A DNA stretch of 64,000 nt, taken from Fontibacter flavus. GTDB taxonomy: Bacteria > Bacteroidota > Bacteroidia > Cytophagales > Cyclobacteriaceae. The DNA lies in the NCBI RefSeq assembly GCF_042432905.1, contig NZ_JBHLWI010000022.1:1-64000 (forward strand), read 5' to 3'. Both the position numbers and the translations under genes were made by a program. Under the pieces are notes generated by a model. That model was not told the DNA's origin, searched no databases, and saw only the letters and a list, made by a program, of their open reading frames with translations. Below are positions 16,812 through 25,044 of the stretch, in pieces; positions within the stretch are counted from its first letter, which is position 1; every line of letters starts with the position of its first letter.

Positions 16812-19334
16812 TTAATTCCCCCTCAAAATCTCCATGGGAGTCATTTTAACAATGTTTCTACCATTGAGCCAACCCAAAATCACCGTCAGCAGGGTAATGC
16901 ATACATACACAATGAATGCTTCCTCATAAGCTCCTCTAAATGGCAACTCAAACACAAATTTGCTCAGTAAAAACGTCGCCAACAGGGACAGTAAGACACC
17001 ACTCAGGGAAGCCAATGAGCCCAAAAAGAAATATTCTAAAGTATTGATTTTATTAACAGTCCCACTATCTGCACCAAGTGTTCTCAATAAAATGCTTTCC
17101 CTCATTCTTTGGTACTTACTGATGATCAATGAACTGATCAATACCAGAATTCCCGTGATGATGCTAAAGAATGCCATAAACTGAATTACAAAACTAATTT
17201 TGCCCAAAATCTCCTCCAATGTCTCCACTATAGCACCTAGATTGAGTACAGATATATTAGGGAACTCACGGACAATTTCTGCTTGCATATCTGCTGCCTG
17301 CCTGTCGTTTTTGGTTTTGGTGATCACGACATGAAACTTAGGAGCATTGTTCAACACGTTATCCGGAAACAAAACAAGGAAATTGGTAGAAACCTGATTG
17401 AATTTGACGTCCCTTAGACTCCCCACATATGTAGTGATAGGCCTTCCCTGAACGTTAAAAATTATTTCATCTCCCAATTTGATACCTGTCCTCATGGCAT
17501 AACCTTGATCTACTGAAATAAAAACAGAATCTTCTGGATTGACTACTCTTCTCAATTCCCCTTTCAACAAACGCTCTGAGTCGATCAATGAATCCCTATA
17601 GGTCACCCTGAATTCCCTGTTGTACAAGCCTCTCGACCTTCTTTCTTCTTCAGGTAATTCTTCATTGGCTTTTTTGGTCAATCCGTTGATGGACTCTAAT
17701 CCCATAGTCACGATCGGCACCTGCTGCATCACGGGCAACCCTTTAGACTCCACTTTCTCCAAAACAGAAGCCACCTGATGGGTTTGAATATCAAAAAGCA
17801 ACATATTGGGCTGATCTTCCTTATCTGCAAACTTGGCTTCATCCAACAATTGATTTTGGACAAAAAACAAGGTGCTGATCATGGCTGTACCCAGTCCGAT
17901 GGTAGCAATTAAAGCTACAGTTTGGTTATTGGGTCTATAAAGATTGGCCAAAGATTGACGGACAGGGTAAACCAATGAAATAGGCAGGAACCTCTTAATC
18001 AGCCACATAATCCCCAAAGCCACTGACCATAGGATCAGAAAGGCAAACACCACAAATCCTGTAAATCCCAATGCTTCTTTCCAACCGTTCAACAGCAGGT
18101 AGCTGAATCCAAATACAAAAATCAAAATCCCCGCTATTACTCCCCAGCGAAGTGCATCTTTATTGATTTTTGTTTCTCCTTCATCCGGTCTCAATGTAGC
18201 CATTGGGGACACTTTCCTGATTTTTAGAAGAGGTAAAAGGGCGAATAGCAAGGAAACCAATAGTCCTGTCAGAATTCCAAAACCAACACTTCCCCAAGAA
18301 ACAGCAACATTCACCTCCACTGGAAGAAAATCCTCAAACACAGCAGGCAGTACAAACTGCAGTAAAGTCCCAAGCAATGCCCCTAGTACGGAACCAGCCA
18401 ATCCCATGATCATAATCTGCACAAGGTATATAGCCATCGCAGTCCAGGCAGTCACCCCTAAGCATCTTAAAACTGCCACTGAAGCTAGTTTTTCTTTCAC
18501 AAAAACATTAACTGCACTCGCTACTCCTACACAACCAAGCAACAAGGCAATGAATGCCACTAAACTCAAAAAATTAGAAAGATTATCAAAAGAACGGCCT
18601 GTCCTTCTCCTCCTATCCTCTACAGTATCTGCGTCTACTTTTTCACTTTCCCAAGTTTCTTCATATTTCTTCACCAATTCTTCAGGATTGACTTCATCTG
18701 CTAACTGGTAATATCGCTGGTATTTCAATCGGCTGCCATATTGAATCAAACCGGTGGCCTCTACATATTCCATTGGAATATAGACTGCAGGTGCAACGGT
18801 CGCTGTGATTCCTGTTTGACCAGGTGCTTTCTGTAATTCTCCCTCAATAACAAAAGTCAGCTCACCAACTTTGATACTATCCCCTACTTCTGCATTGAAT
18901 TGTGCCATCAGGATTTTCTCCACCAAAGCTTTTCTCCCCCCTTTTCTGAATGTCGACTGTGCTTCGGCAGGCGTTGTTTCCAATTGGCCATAAAAAGGAA
19001 AGTCCCCTTCCAAAGCCCTAACTTGGGTCAGCCTACTTTCATCTGTTGCCGGAAAAGCTACCATACTGGCAAAATTCACCTCATTGGCAACTTGAACAGC
19101 CAATGTGTCCGTTGGCTGTTCCCCTATTGGACTGCTTTTATCCAATACCAGGTCTGCGCCGACCAATTCTTTTGATTGTCGGTCTATGTCTTTTTTAAGA
19201 TTTTCACCAAAAGAGCTGATCCCTACCAAGGCAGCAATACCCACCACCATGGAGGAAACGAACAAAAGCAGTCGGGAAAAATTTTTTCTGAAATCTCGAA
19301 CCGCCATCTTAAGAACCCAACCAAAATCAACCAT
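16812..19334 (-). CDS. ABC transporter permease, FtsX/MacB type (YbbP-like)
   Basis: 840 residues from the ATG at 19334, which overlaps the ATPase stop by 8 bases; the open frame extends 24 codons further but those lie inside the ATPase gene. It has one N-terminal membrane helix, a large periplasmic domain (about 45-270), three helices with an FtsX domain, a central membrane pair, a second periplasmic domain (about 510-720) and a second FtsX domain at the C-terminus ending in TPMEILRGN. This doubled layout is that of YbbP-like lipid or lysophospholipid-related exporters. It works with the ATPase upstream and sits next to a tesA-like gene, as in E. coli. The transported molecule is not known. 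Confidence 0.88.
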   Translation of the reverse strand: MVDFGWVLKMAVRDFRKNFSRLLLFVSSMVVGIAALVGISSFGENLKKDIDRQSKELVGADLVLDKSSPIGEQPTDTLAVQVANEVNFASMVAFPATDESRLTQVRALEGDFPFYGQLETTPAEAQSTFRKGGRKALVEKILMAQFNAEVGDSIKVGELTFVIEGELQKAPGQTGITATVAPAVYIPMEYVEATGLIQYGSRLKYQRYYQLADEVNPEELVKKYEETWESEKVDADTVEDRRRRTGRSFDNLSNFLSLVAFIALLLGCVGVASAVNVFVKEKLASVAVLRCLGVTAWTAMAIYLVQIMIMGLAGSVLGALLGTLLQFVLPAVFEDFLPVEVNVAVSWGSVGFGILTGLLVSLLFALLPLLKIRKVSPMATLRPDEGETKINKDALRWGVIAGILIFVFGFSYLLLNGWKEALGFTGFVVFAFLILWSVALGIMWLIKRFLPISLVYPVRQSLANLYRPNNQTVALIATIGLGTAMISTLFFVQNQLLDEAKFADKEDQPNMLLFDIQTHQVASVLEKVESKGLPVMQQVPIVTMGLESINGLTKKANEELPEEERRSRGLYNREFRVTYRDSLIDSERLLKGELRRVVNPEDSVFISVDQGYAMRTGIKLGDEIIFNVQGRPITTYVGSLRDVKFNQVSTNFLVLFPDNVLNNAPKFHVVITKTKNDRQAADMQAEIVREFPNISVLNLGAIVETLEEILGKISFVIQFMAFFSIITGILVLISSLIISKYQRMRESILLRTLGADSGTVNKINTLEYFFLGSLASLSGVLLSLLATFLLSKFVFELPFRGAYEEAFIVYVCITLLTVILGWLNGRNIVKMTPMEILRGN

Positions 19335-20004
19335 GGTTACCCTCCTGGATTTTACCTCCCTTGATATGAATGATTCTATTTGTCCTTTTTGCCAATTCAG
19401 AATCATGAGTAACCAAAATCAAAGTTGTCCCCAAATCCTTATTGAGATTAAAAATCAAATCCTCTATCATCTCCCCTGTTTCCGTATCCAAATTCCCTGT
19501 AGGCTCATCTGCAAAAAGGATTTTAGGTTCATTGGCAAATGCCCTGGCAATCGAAACACGCTGTTGCTCTCCACCCGAAAGCTGTGTAGGATAATGAGTA
19601 TTCCTATCTCCTAGACCTACTTTTTCCAATAAAGCCATGGCTTTTTCCTTAGCGTCTTTTCTTTTCTTCAACTCCAATGGAACCATTACATTTTCGAGTG
19701 CTGTAAGCGTCGGCAGCAACTGAAAGTTCTGAAATATAAAACCTACGTATTGATTTCTCACAGCAGCCCTTTGATCTTCTGTAAGTTTTTCAAAAGCATT
19801 TCCATGCAACACTACTGAACCTGTGCTAGCGGAATCCAACCCTGCGCACAACCCCAGTAATGTAGTTTTCCCGCTTCCTGATGGGCCTACAATCGCTATA
19901 CTTTCCCCTGCATGAATTTCAAAATTCACATCATCCAGCACAGTCAGCTTTCTACTGCCACTTTGGTATGTTTTGGAAACGTTTTTTACACTCAAAATGC
20001 TCAT
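19327..20004 (-). CDS. ABC transporter ATP-binding protein (LolD/YbbA type)
   Basis: 225 residues, a complete ABC ATPase. Walker A is GPSGSGKTT (about 39-47), the Q-loop is in FIFQNFQLLPTL, the signature is LSGGEQQRVSIARAF, Walker B is ILFADEPTGNLD and the H-loop is VTHDSEL. The FQLLPTLTALENV segment is typical of the LolD/MacB/YbbA branch that powers FtsX-type permeases. It is translationally coupled to the permease gene by an 8-base overlap. The divergent gene on its other side encodes a TesA-like esterase. Confidence 0.92.
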   Translation of the reverse strand: MSILSVKNVSKTYQSGSRKLTVLDDVNFEIHAGESIAIVGPSGSGKTTLLGLCAGLDSASTGSVVLHGNAFEKLTEDQRAAVRNQYVGFIFQNFQLLPTLTALENVMVPLELKKRKDAKEKAMALLEKVGLGDRNTHYPTQLSGGEQQRVSIARAFANEPKILFADEPTGNLDTETGEMIEDLIFNLNKDLGTTLILVTHDSELAKRTNRIIHIKGGKIQEGNHG

Positions 20005-20097
20005 GAAAATTCAATTTTAAAGTCTTGGGATATAGAACACCAAGAGATGGATAAAAGGTTTTGATTTGGCCATTAAATATAAAGCTATTGCATTGGC

Positions 20098-20130
20098 TTT
20101 GAACAAAATTCCAAGAAAATAGTAATTTTG
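20098..20130 (+). promoter_or_regulatory. Bacteroidota-type promoter for tesA-like gene
   Basis: TTTG (20098-20101), a 21-base spacer, then TAATTTTG (20123-20130), matching TTTG/TAnnTTTG. This places the transcript start downstream of the TTG codon at 20128, so the ATG at 20146 must be the real translation start. Confidence 0.65.
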
Positions 20131-20145
20131 AAAAAATACCGAACC

Positions 20146-20811
20146 ATGATCAAACAGTTTTTGGGCATTTTCGCCATAGCCATATTTACTTTCGCCTGTT
20201 CTCCAAAGTCTGAAAAAACCGTCCCACCTGTTTCTCAGGAAGAAACTACCGTTAAGAAAGAACAAAAACTCATCTTATTCTTTGGAAACAGCCTGACTGC
20301 AGGATATGGTATAGAACTGGAAGATTCATTTACCGGTTTGGTTGCACAAAGGATTGACAGCTTAGGCATGGATTATCGGGTAATAAATGCCGGACTTAGC
20401 GGGGAAACAACTGCCAGTGGATTGAGCCGTTTGGATTGGTTTTTGGAAGAAGAACCATACATTTTTGTATTGGAATTGGGCGGAAATGATGGATTGAGAG
20501 GTATTACCCTATCCGAAACCAAAAAAAACCTGAAGGCCATGATCCAATTGGTCAAGGCTAAATATCCCGAGACCATAATCATTTTGGCTGGAATGCAGAT
20601 CCCTCCAAATATGGGACAGGAATACATCAAAGAATTTGAGGAAATTTATCCCCAAGTGGCGGATGAAGAAAAAGTAAAATTGATCCCATTTCTATTAGAT
20701 GGTGTGGCAGGCAATCCTGATTTAAATCTTCCTGACGGTATCCACCCTACAGAAGAAGGTCACCTAATTGTTTTTCAAACAGTTTGGGAAAACCTGAAGG
20801 ATTTACTCTGA
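20146..20811 (+). CDS. tesA: SGNH/GDSL lipoprotein esterase (TesA-like)
   Basis: 221 residues from the ATG at 20146. A TTG six codons earlier lies within the promoter and is rejected. The signal has a lipobox FTFAC (Cys18), so the enzyme is a periplasm-facing lipoprotein. The SGNH blocks are complete: GNSLTAGYG in block I (Ser49; Asn replaces the usual Asp of GDSL), the Gly and Asn blocks in NAGLSGETT and ELGGNDGLRG, and DGIHP with Asp197 and His200 in block V. TesA-family enzymes are thioesterases, arylesterases and lysophospholipases. It is divergent from the YbbA/YbbP-like ABC genes, the same three-gene neighbourhood as E. coli tesA-ybbA-ybbP. Confidence 0.85.
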   Translation: MIKQFLGIFAIAIFTFACSPKSEKTVPPVSQEETTVKKEQKLILFFGNSLTAGYGIELEDSFTGLVAQRIDSLGMDYRVINAGLSGETTASGLSRLDWFLEEEPYIFVLELGGNDGLRGITLSETKKNLKAMIQLVKAKYPETIIILAGMQIPPNMGQEYIKEFEEIYPQVADEEKVKLIPFLLDGVAGNPDLNLPDGIHPTEEGHLIVFQTVWENLKDLL

Positions 20812-21138
20812 AACCCATATTAATTGATCCCTTTATTAGAGAAAAGAAAATACTTTCTTTAAAAAACCATTTTTTAGCACTGTGTAGCTGAAGTACATCT
20901 TGACTTCTCTGATTTCTCTAAATTTAAGGTCTAAAAAATCAAAAATTTGTAAAGTATGATGTCGTAAAAATTAAGGAAATTCTTTTCTATGGAATTACTT
21001 AATATTCTTGACTTGATTTGCATATACTTACCAATCCTGCTTAAATATTGATCCCAATCCATCCAATTCAGTCTGTCTAGTTTGAGGTTTTGATTTTTTT
21101 TCCAAACTTGATGGAGAAATATAAAAATTTTCTAAAAG
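20812..21138. other. Gene-free stretch of 327 bases
   Basis: AT-rich DNA between the tesA-like gene and the GMC oxidoreductase gene. The only structure seen is a weak stem AAAGAAA/TTTCTTT at 20843-20860 that could end the tesA transcript. No clear TTTG/TAnnTTTG promoter was found for the next gene; the closest is CTAGTTTGAG near 21078, one base short of the consensus. No open frame with a convincing start was noticed. Confidence 0.5.
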
Positions 21139-22881
21139 ATGAGTTTTGAGATCAAATCAAACGCTGAAACTTACGATGTCATCATTGTAGGTTCGGGAGC
21201 CGGAGGGGGTATGGCTAGCAAAATCCTTTCAGAAGCAGGTTTATCTGTTGCTGTACTGGAAGCTGGTGGAGATTTTGACCCTGCCAAAGAGGAAGACAGA
21301 ACACAGTTAAGACCACCTTGGGAATCTCCAAGAAGAGGAAGCGGAACAAGGGTCAGACCATTTGGAGATTTTGATCAAGCTATTGGAGGTTGGGATATTG
21401 AAGGCGAGCCTTACACCAGAGGTGAAGGAAGTTCATTTGATTGGTTCAGATCAAGAATGGTTGGAGGTAGAACCAATCATTGGGGCCGTATTTCCTTACG
21501 TTTTGGCCCAAATGATTTCAAAAGAAGAAGTATCGATGGCATGGGAGATGACTGGCCAATAGGATATGATGATCTCAAACCGTACTATGATAAAGTAGAT
21601 AAATTAATCGGTGTCTTTGGTTCAAAAGAAGGCTTTTATAATGAGCCAGACGGCTTTTTCCTGCCACCCCCAAAGCCACGATTACATGAGCTATATATTA
21701 TGCGTGGTGCGAAAAAGGTGAATGTACCGGTAATTCCGGGCAGGCTATCCATGCTGACCAGACCCATCAATAATGAAAGAGGGGTTTGCTTTTTCTGCAA
21801 CCAGTGTAACCGTGCCTGCCAAGCTTATGCTGATTTTTCTTCGGGAACATGTCTGATTAAGCCAGCTATGGCTAAAGGTAAAGTGGATCTCTACACCATG
21901 GCCATGGTCAGGACTGTCACTACTGATGAGAGCGGAAAAGCCACAGGGGTTTCTTTTGTGAGCAAAGTAGACATGAAGGAATACAAACTCCGCTCTAGAG
22001 TAGTCGTCCTCGGCGCTTCTGCCTGTGAGTCTGCCCGGATTATGTTAAACTCAAAATCCCAGAGCCATCCAAATGGTGTGGGCAACAGTAGTGGGATGGT
22101 AGGTAGGTACCTGCATGATTCCACTGGTGCTGACCGCATGGGAATCATGCCCGATCTGATTGACCGAGAGCGGTATAATGAGGATGGAGTCGGCGGAATG
22201 CATGTCTACACGCCTTGGTGGCTTGACAACAAAAAACTGGATTTTGCTCGTGGTTATCATATAGAATATTGGGGGGGAATGGGAATGCCTTCCTATGGTA
22301 TTGGTTTCTCGATGGATAATATGAGAAAATACCTCAAAGACGAATTTGGTAATCCAAGTCCTAACGGAGGCTATGGCGAAGGATTGAAAAAAGACATCAG
22401 AAGAATTTATGGCTCCACCCTAGGAATGTCTGGACGGGGTGAAAGTATTCCACAATACAGCAACTACTGTGAAATAGACAACAATGTGGTAGATAAATTT
22501 GGCATTCCGGTATTGAAATTCCATTACAAATGGACTGACCAAGAGGTCAAACAAGCCAAACACATGCAGGATACTTTTGAAGAAATCCTGACAGAGGCCG
22601 GTGCTGTTCTTTTAGGTAAAAAACCAGGAGCCGACACGCTTTATGGCTTGGCCACTCCTGGGAGGATCATTCATGAAGTAGGTACCACAAGAATGGGCAA
22701 TAATCCCTCCACTTCTGTACTGAACAGCAATTGTCAGGCCCATGATTGTCAAAACCTCTTTGTGGTGGATGCAGGTCCTTTTGTATCCCAAGCGGATAAA
22801 AACCCAACCTGGACCATTTTGGCCCTAGCCTGGAGAACATCTGAGTACATTGTGAATGAATTGAAAAAGAAAAATATTTAA
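21139..22881 (+). CDS. GMC family FAD-dependent sugar oxidoreductase, catalytic subunit
   Basis: 580 residues. The N-terminal FAD-binding motif is GSGAGGG (18-24). The GMC substrate domain follows, and the C-terminal block has the likely catalytic His512 (HEVGTTRMG) with Asn555 in DKNPTWTI. A tight cysteine group lies at Cys217, Cys220, Cys223 and Cys227 (CFFCNQCNRAC), where FAD-glucose dehydrogenase-type enzymes carry Fe-S ligands. It has no signal peptide; the following gene supplies one on its partner, so the complex is probably exported folded. It resembles the large subunits of gluconate 2-dehydrogenase and of LacA-type 3-keto-sugar-forming enzymes. No cytochrome c gene is adjacent. The sugar substrate is unknown. 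Confidence 0.9.
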   Translation: MSFEIKSNAETYDVIIVGSGAGGGMASKILSEAGLSVAVLEAGGDFDPAKEEDRTQLRPPWESPRRGSGTRVRPFGDFDQAIGGWDIEGEPYTRGEGSSFDWFRSRMVGGRTNHWGRISLRFGPNDFKRRSIDGMGDDWPIGYDDLKPYYDKVDKLIGVFGSKEGFYNEPDGFFLPPPKPRLHELYIMRGAKKVNVPVIPGRLSMLTRPINNERGVCFFCNQCNRACQAYADFSSGTCLIKPAMAKGKVDLYTMAMVRTVTTDESGKATGVSFVSKVDMKEYKLRSRVVVLGASACESARIMLNSKSQSHPNGVGNSSGMVGRYLHDSTGADRMGIMPDLIDRERYNEDGVGGMHVYTPWWLDNKKLDFARGYHIEYWGGMGMPSYGIGFSMDNMRKYLKDEFGNPSPNGGYGEGLKKDIRRIYGSTLGMSGRGESIPQYSNYCEIDNNVVDKFGIPVLKFHYKWTDQEVKQAKHMQDTFEEILTEAGAVLLGKKPGADTLYGLATPGRIIHEVGTTRMGNNPSTSVLNSNCQAHDCQNLFVVDAGPFVSQADKNPTWTILALAWRTSEYIVNELKKKNI

Positions 22882-22891
22882 TACCGGAGCC

Positions 22892-23599
22892 ATGAACAGA
22901 CGAGAAAACCTAAAACTCCTTTTCACCGGATCCCTGGCATCCGGATTCCTCTTGACCCACTGCAGTCCCAAAGACAAAGCAGAGGATTATTCTCCTAAAA
23001 TAATAGGAGGCACTCCTGGTGGCCGTACTGAGGAAGAGATTTTAAGAGACCAAAAATTACTTTCAGAAACTTTCTTTACAGAGCAGGAAAGAAAAAAGCT
23101 GGATATTTTGGTGGACATCATCATGCCTGCCGACAGTGAATCAGGAAGTGCTACAGAAGCGGGTGTTCCTGATTTCATAGAATTTATGATGAAAGACTAT
23201 CCCGGCTACCAGACTCCTATGAGAGGAGGATTGATGTGGCTGGATAATTACAGCAATGATACTTATGGCAGAACTTTCCTTGAGCTTTCCAATAAAGAAA
23301 GAATGGAAGTTATTGATCTGATCGCATGGCCAGATAAAGCATCACCTGATTTGAAGGGACCTGTCATGTTTTTCAATATGCTGAGAAACCTAACTGCAAC
23401 AGGCTATTTCACCACAGAAATAGGGTTCAAATATTTGGGTTACCAGGGTAATATCCCAAATGCATGGGATGGGGTACCGGATGAAGTTTTGAAAAAACAC
23501 GGTCTTGAATATCCTGAAAAATATAATTCTGTTTACCTAAAAGTAGAAGAAAGGGGAACAATAGCTCAATGGGATGATGAGGGAAACCTAATAGGTTAA
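22892..23599 (+). CDS. Gluconate 2-dehydrogenase subunit 3 family protein (Tat lipoprotein)
   Basis: 235 residues, 10 bases after the catalytic subunit. The N-terminus has twin arginines (MNRREN), a hydrophobic stretch and a lipobox-like LLTHC (Cys24), which together suggest Tat export followed by lipidation. The body carries the subunit-3 pattern (LDILVDIIMPADSESGSATEAGVPDF is typical in style), then helices around LMWLDNYS and the GFKYLGYQG segment near the end. In sugar dehydrogenases of this group the small subunit helps fold and export the FAD subunit as a hitchhiker. A GGAG box precedes the start. A strong terminator follows. Confidence 0.9.
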   Translation: MNRRENLKLLFTGSLASGFLLTHCSPKDKAEDYSPKIIGGTPGGRTEEEILRDQKLLSETFFTEQERKKLDILVDIIMPADSESGSATEAGVPDFIEFMMKDYPGYQTPMRGGLMWLDNYSNDTYGRTFLELSNKERMEVIDLIAWPDKASPDLKGPVMFFNMLRNLTATGYFTTEIGFKYLGYQGNIPNAWDGVPDEVLKKHGLEYPEKYNSVYLKVEERGTIAQWDDEGNLIG

Positions 23600-23606
23600 G
23601 TTTTTC

Positions 23607-23645
23607 AATATGGGTTGTCACTTTTGCGACAACCCATATTTTTTT
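23607..23645 (+). terminator. Terminator of the GMC oxidoreductase operon
   Basis: AATATGGGTTGTC pairs perfectly with GACAACCCATATT (13 bp, 8-base loop), followed by a run of Ts. It is the clearest intrinsic terminator in the left half of the window. Confidence 0.93.
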
Positions 23646-23772
23646 GATTTCTTTAAAAAAGCCGAGCTAACTAAACTGATCATTTCAAAAAAATATTTTT
23701 TTCTAAATCTTTATTTTTTTGCAACCTTTAGACTCCAAATCGAATCAATCCCATTATTGATCCCAAATTTTC

Positions 23773-24828
23773 ATGAAAACAAATCAGGTTTCAGTTTTTA
23801 TCCTTCTTGCATTGATTATCCTTAGTGCGTGCAGTAAGTCCGTCACTTTGAACCGTATGGTTCCTGCAGAAATCAGTGTTCCAAATCACGTTCAAAAATT
23901 ATTACTGGTAGATAGAACTGCTCCCCAAAATGAAGGACTGGCAGTTTTGGAGGGAATGATTAGCGGAGAAGCTCCTTTTGAAGTCAAAAATGCTGCTGAG
24001 GCAACATTGAATACCGTCCAACAGGAACTAAATACTTCTCCGCGTTTTGAGGTAATTAGAGCAAGGGAAAGATTAAGAGGTGGCTTGTTCGCACAGACAT
24101 TCCCTATCCCCTTGACATGGGAGCAAGTGGAGGCACTTTGTGCTCACTATGGAACCGATGCGGTTTTGGTACTGGAAAAGTTTTCATCAGACTTTATCGT
24201 GACTGATAAAAAGAAAGTCATCAAAAAAACCGTAGGCACAGGGAAAGATGCAAGGTCGGTAGAGGTTGATGGTATTTCCATGGAAGGAATTGCCTCTGTC
24301 AGTGCTGGGTTTAGGCTATATGAACCTGTATCCAAAAACATTTTCGATCAGGTCAATTACGACAAAACCAACCTTTGGTCCGCCGAGGCAGAAACCAGAA
24401 CCCAAGCGGCTGCCTTATTGATCGACAAAGTACGTGCAACACAGTATGTGGGCAGAATGGCAGGATCAAGCTATGCCAGGAGGATTGCTCCCATGAATGT
24501 TTCCATAAGCCGTACCATGTATGAAAAACCAAAATCAAAACCAAATTTGGCCAAAGGGTCTAGGTTGGCACAAGTTGGGCAGTGGGAAGCGGCACTTGAC
24601 AGCTGGCACAATGGTCTGAATCAAATAAATGACAACAAATCCGGGGGAAGATTATGTTACAATCTAGCATTGGGCTATGAAGTCATGGGGGATTTGGAAG
24701 AAGCCAAATTTTGGGCTGGAAAGGCATTTACAGATTTTGGATTTAAAAAAGGCCGAGAATATGCCAGACAATTGGAGCAGAGGATATTTCAGGATGAAAT
24801 ACTAAGACAGCAATTGGCTAGGGACTAA
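23773..24828 (+). CDS. DUF6340-like lipoprotein
   Basis: 351 residues. The signal peptide has a lipobox ILSAC (Cys20). The N-terminal region (VTLNRMVPAEISVPNHVQKLLLVDRT) and the following alpha/beta part resemble the DUF6340 family of Bacteroidota lipoproteins, with segments VEALCAHYGTDAVLVLEKF and SVSAGFRLYEP. Residues about 265-345 look like one or two tetratricopeptide-type helical hairpins (AKGSRLAQVGQWEAALDSW, then YNLALGYEVMGDLEEAKFWA), suggesting protein contacts. The function is unknown. It stands alone between a terminator and the propeller lipoprotein genes; family assignment is from memory of the pattern. Confidence 0.75.
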   Translation: MKTNQVSVFILLALIILSACSKSVTLNRMVPAEISVPNHVQKLLLVDRTAPQNEGLAVLEGMISGEAPFEVKNAAEATLNTVQQELNTSPRFEVIRARERLRGGLFAQTFPIPLTWEQVEALCAHYGTDAVLVLEKFSSDFIVTDKKKVIKKTVGTGKDARSVEVDGISMEGIASVSAGFRLYEPVSKNIFDQVNYDKTNLWSAEAETRTQAAALLIDKVRATQYVGRMAGSSYARRIAPMNVSISRTMYEKPKSKPNLAKGSRLAQVGQWEAALDSWHNGLNQINDNKSGGRLCYNLALGYEVMGDLEEAKFWAGKAFTDFGFKKGREYARQLEQRIFQDEILRQQLARD

Positions 24829-24955
24829 AAGTCTTTAATGTTTGGATTTATAAGTAAAATTTTCGCTATCATAGTTTTTCGGGTTCACTGCCAGCAATGC
24901 TCAATCACGATGAAATGATATTAAGAAAAGTCATCCCTTAAAACCCTTTATGTGC

Positions 24956-24996
24956 GAAGAACAGTTCTGTTCTTCCAATATCCTACCCAAGTAGGA
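24956..24996 (+). other. Two adjacent hairpins after the DUF6340-like gene
   Basis: GAAGAACAG/CTGTTCTTC (24956-24975, a nearly perfect palindrome with two central bases) is followed by TCCTAC-CCAA-GTAGGA (24981-24996). A T-run lies further on at about 25011. The second hairpin may be a terminator; the first looks more like a protein-binding dyad or a second stem. Confidence 0.5.
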
Positions 24997-25044
24997 AGGA
25001 TGGTCTGAATTTTTTTATTATTTTAGAAAAAATTGCCTTAAACC

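Noticed and set aside
16163..18711. Long plus-strand open frames opposite the S9 peptidase and ABC permease genes
   Set aside because: They are antisense shadows of well-supported genes and have no recognisable domains.
19335..19406. Extended N-terminus of the FtsX-type permease
   Set aside because: These 24 codons lie inside the ATPase gene; the ATG at 19334 gives the normal cytoplasmic start before the first helix.
20128..20145. TTG start six codons before the tesA ATG
   Set aside because: The TTG lies within the TAATTTTG promoter box, so it would not be in the transcript.
24838..24918. 26-codon frame MFGFISKIFAIIVF... with CQQC, ahead of the propeller operon
   Set aside because: It looks like a small membrane peptide and its place recalls the peptide at 1376, but it has no signal-peptidase site, no conserved C-terminus and no ribosome site that I can defend.
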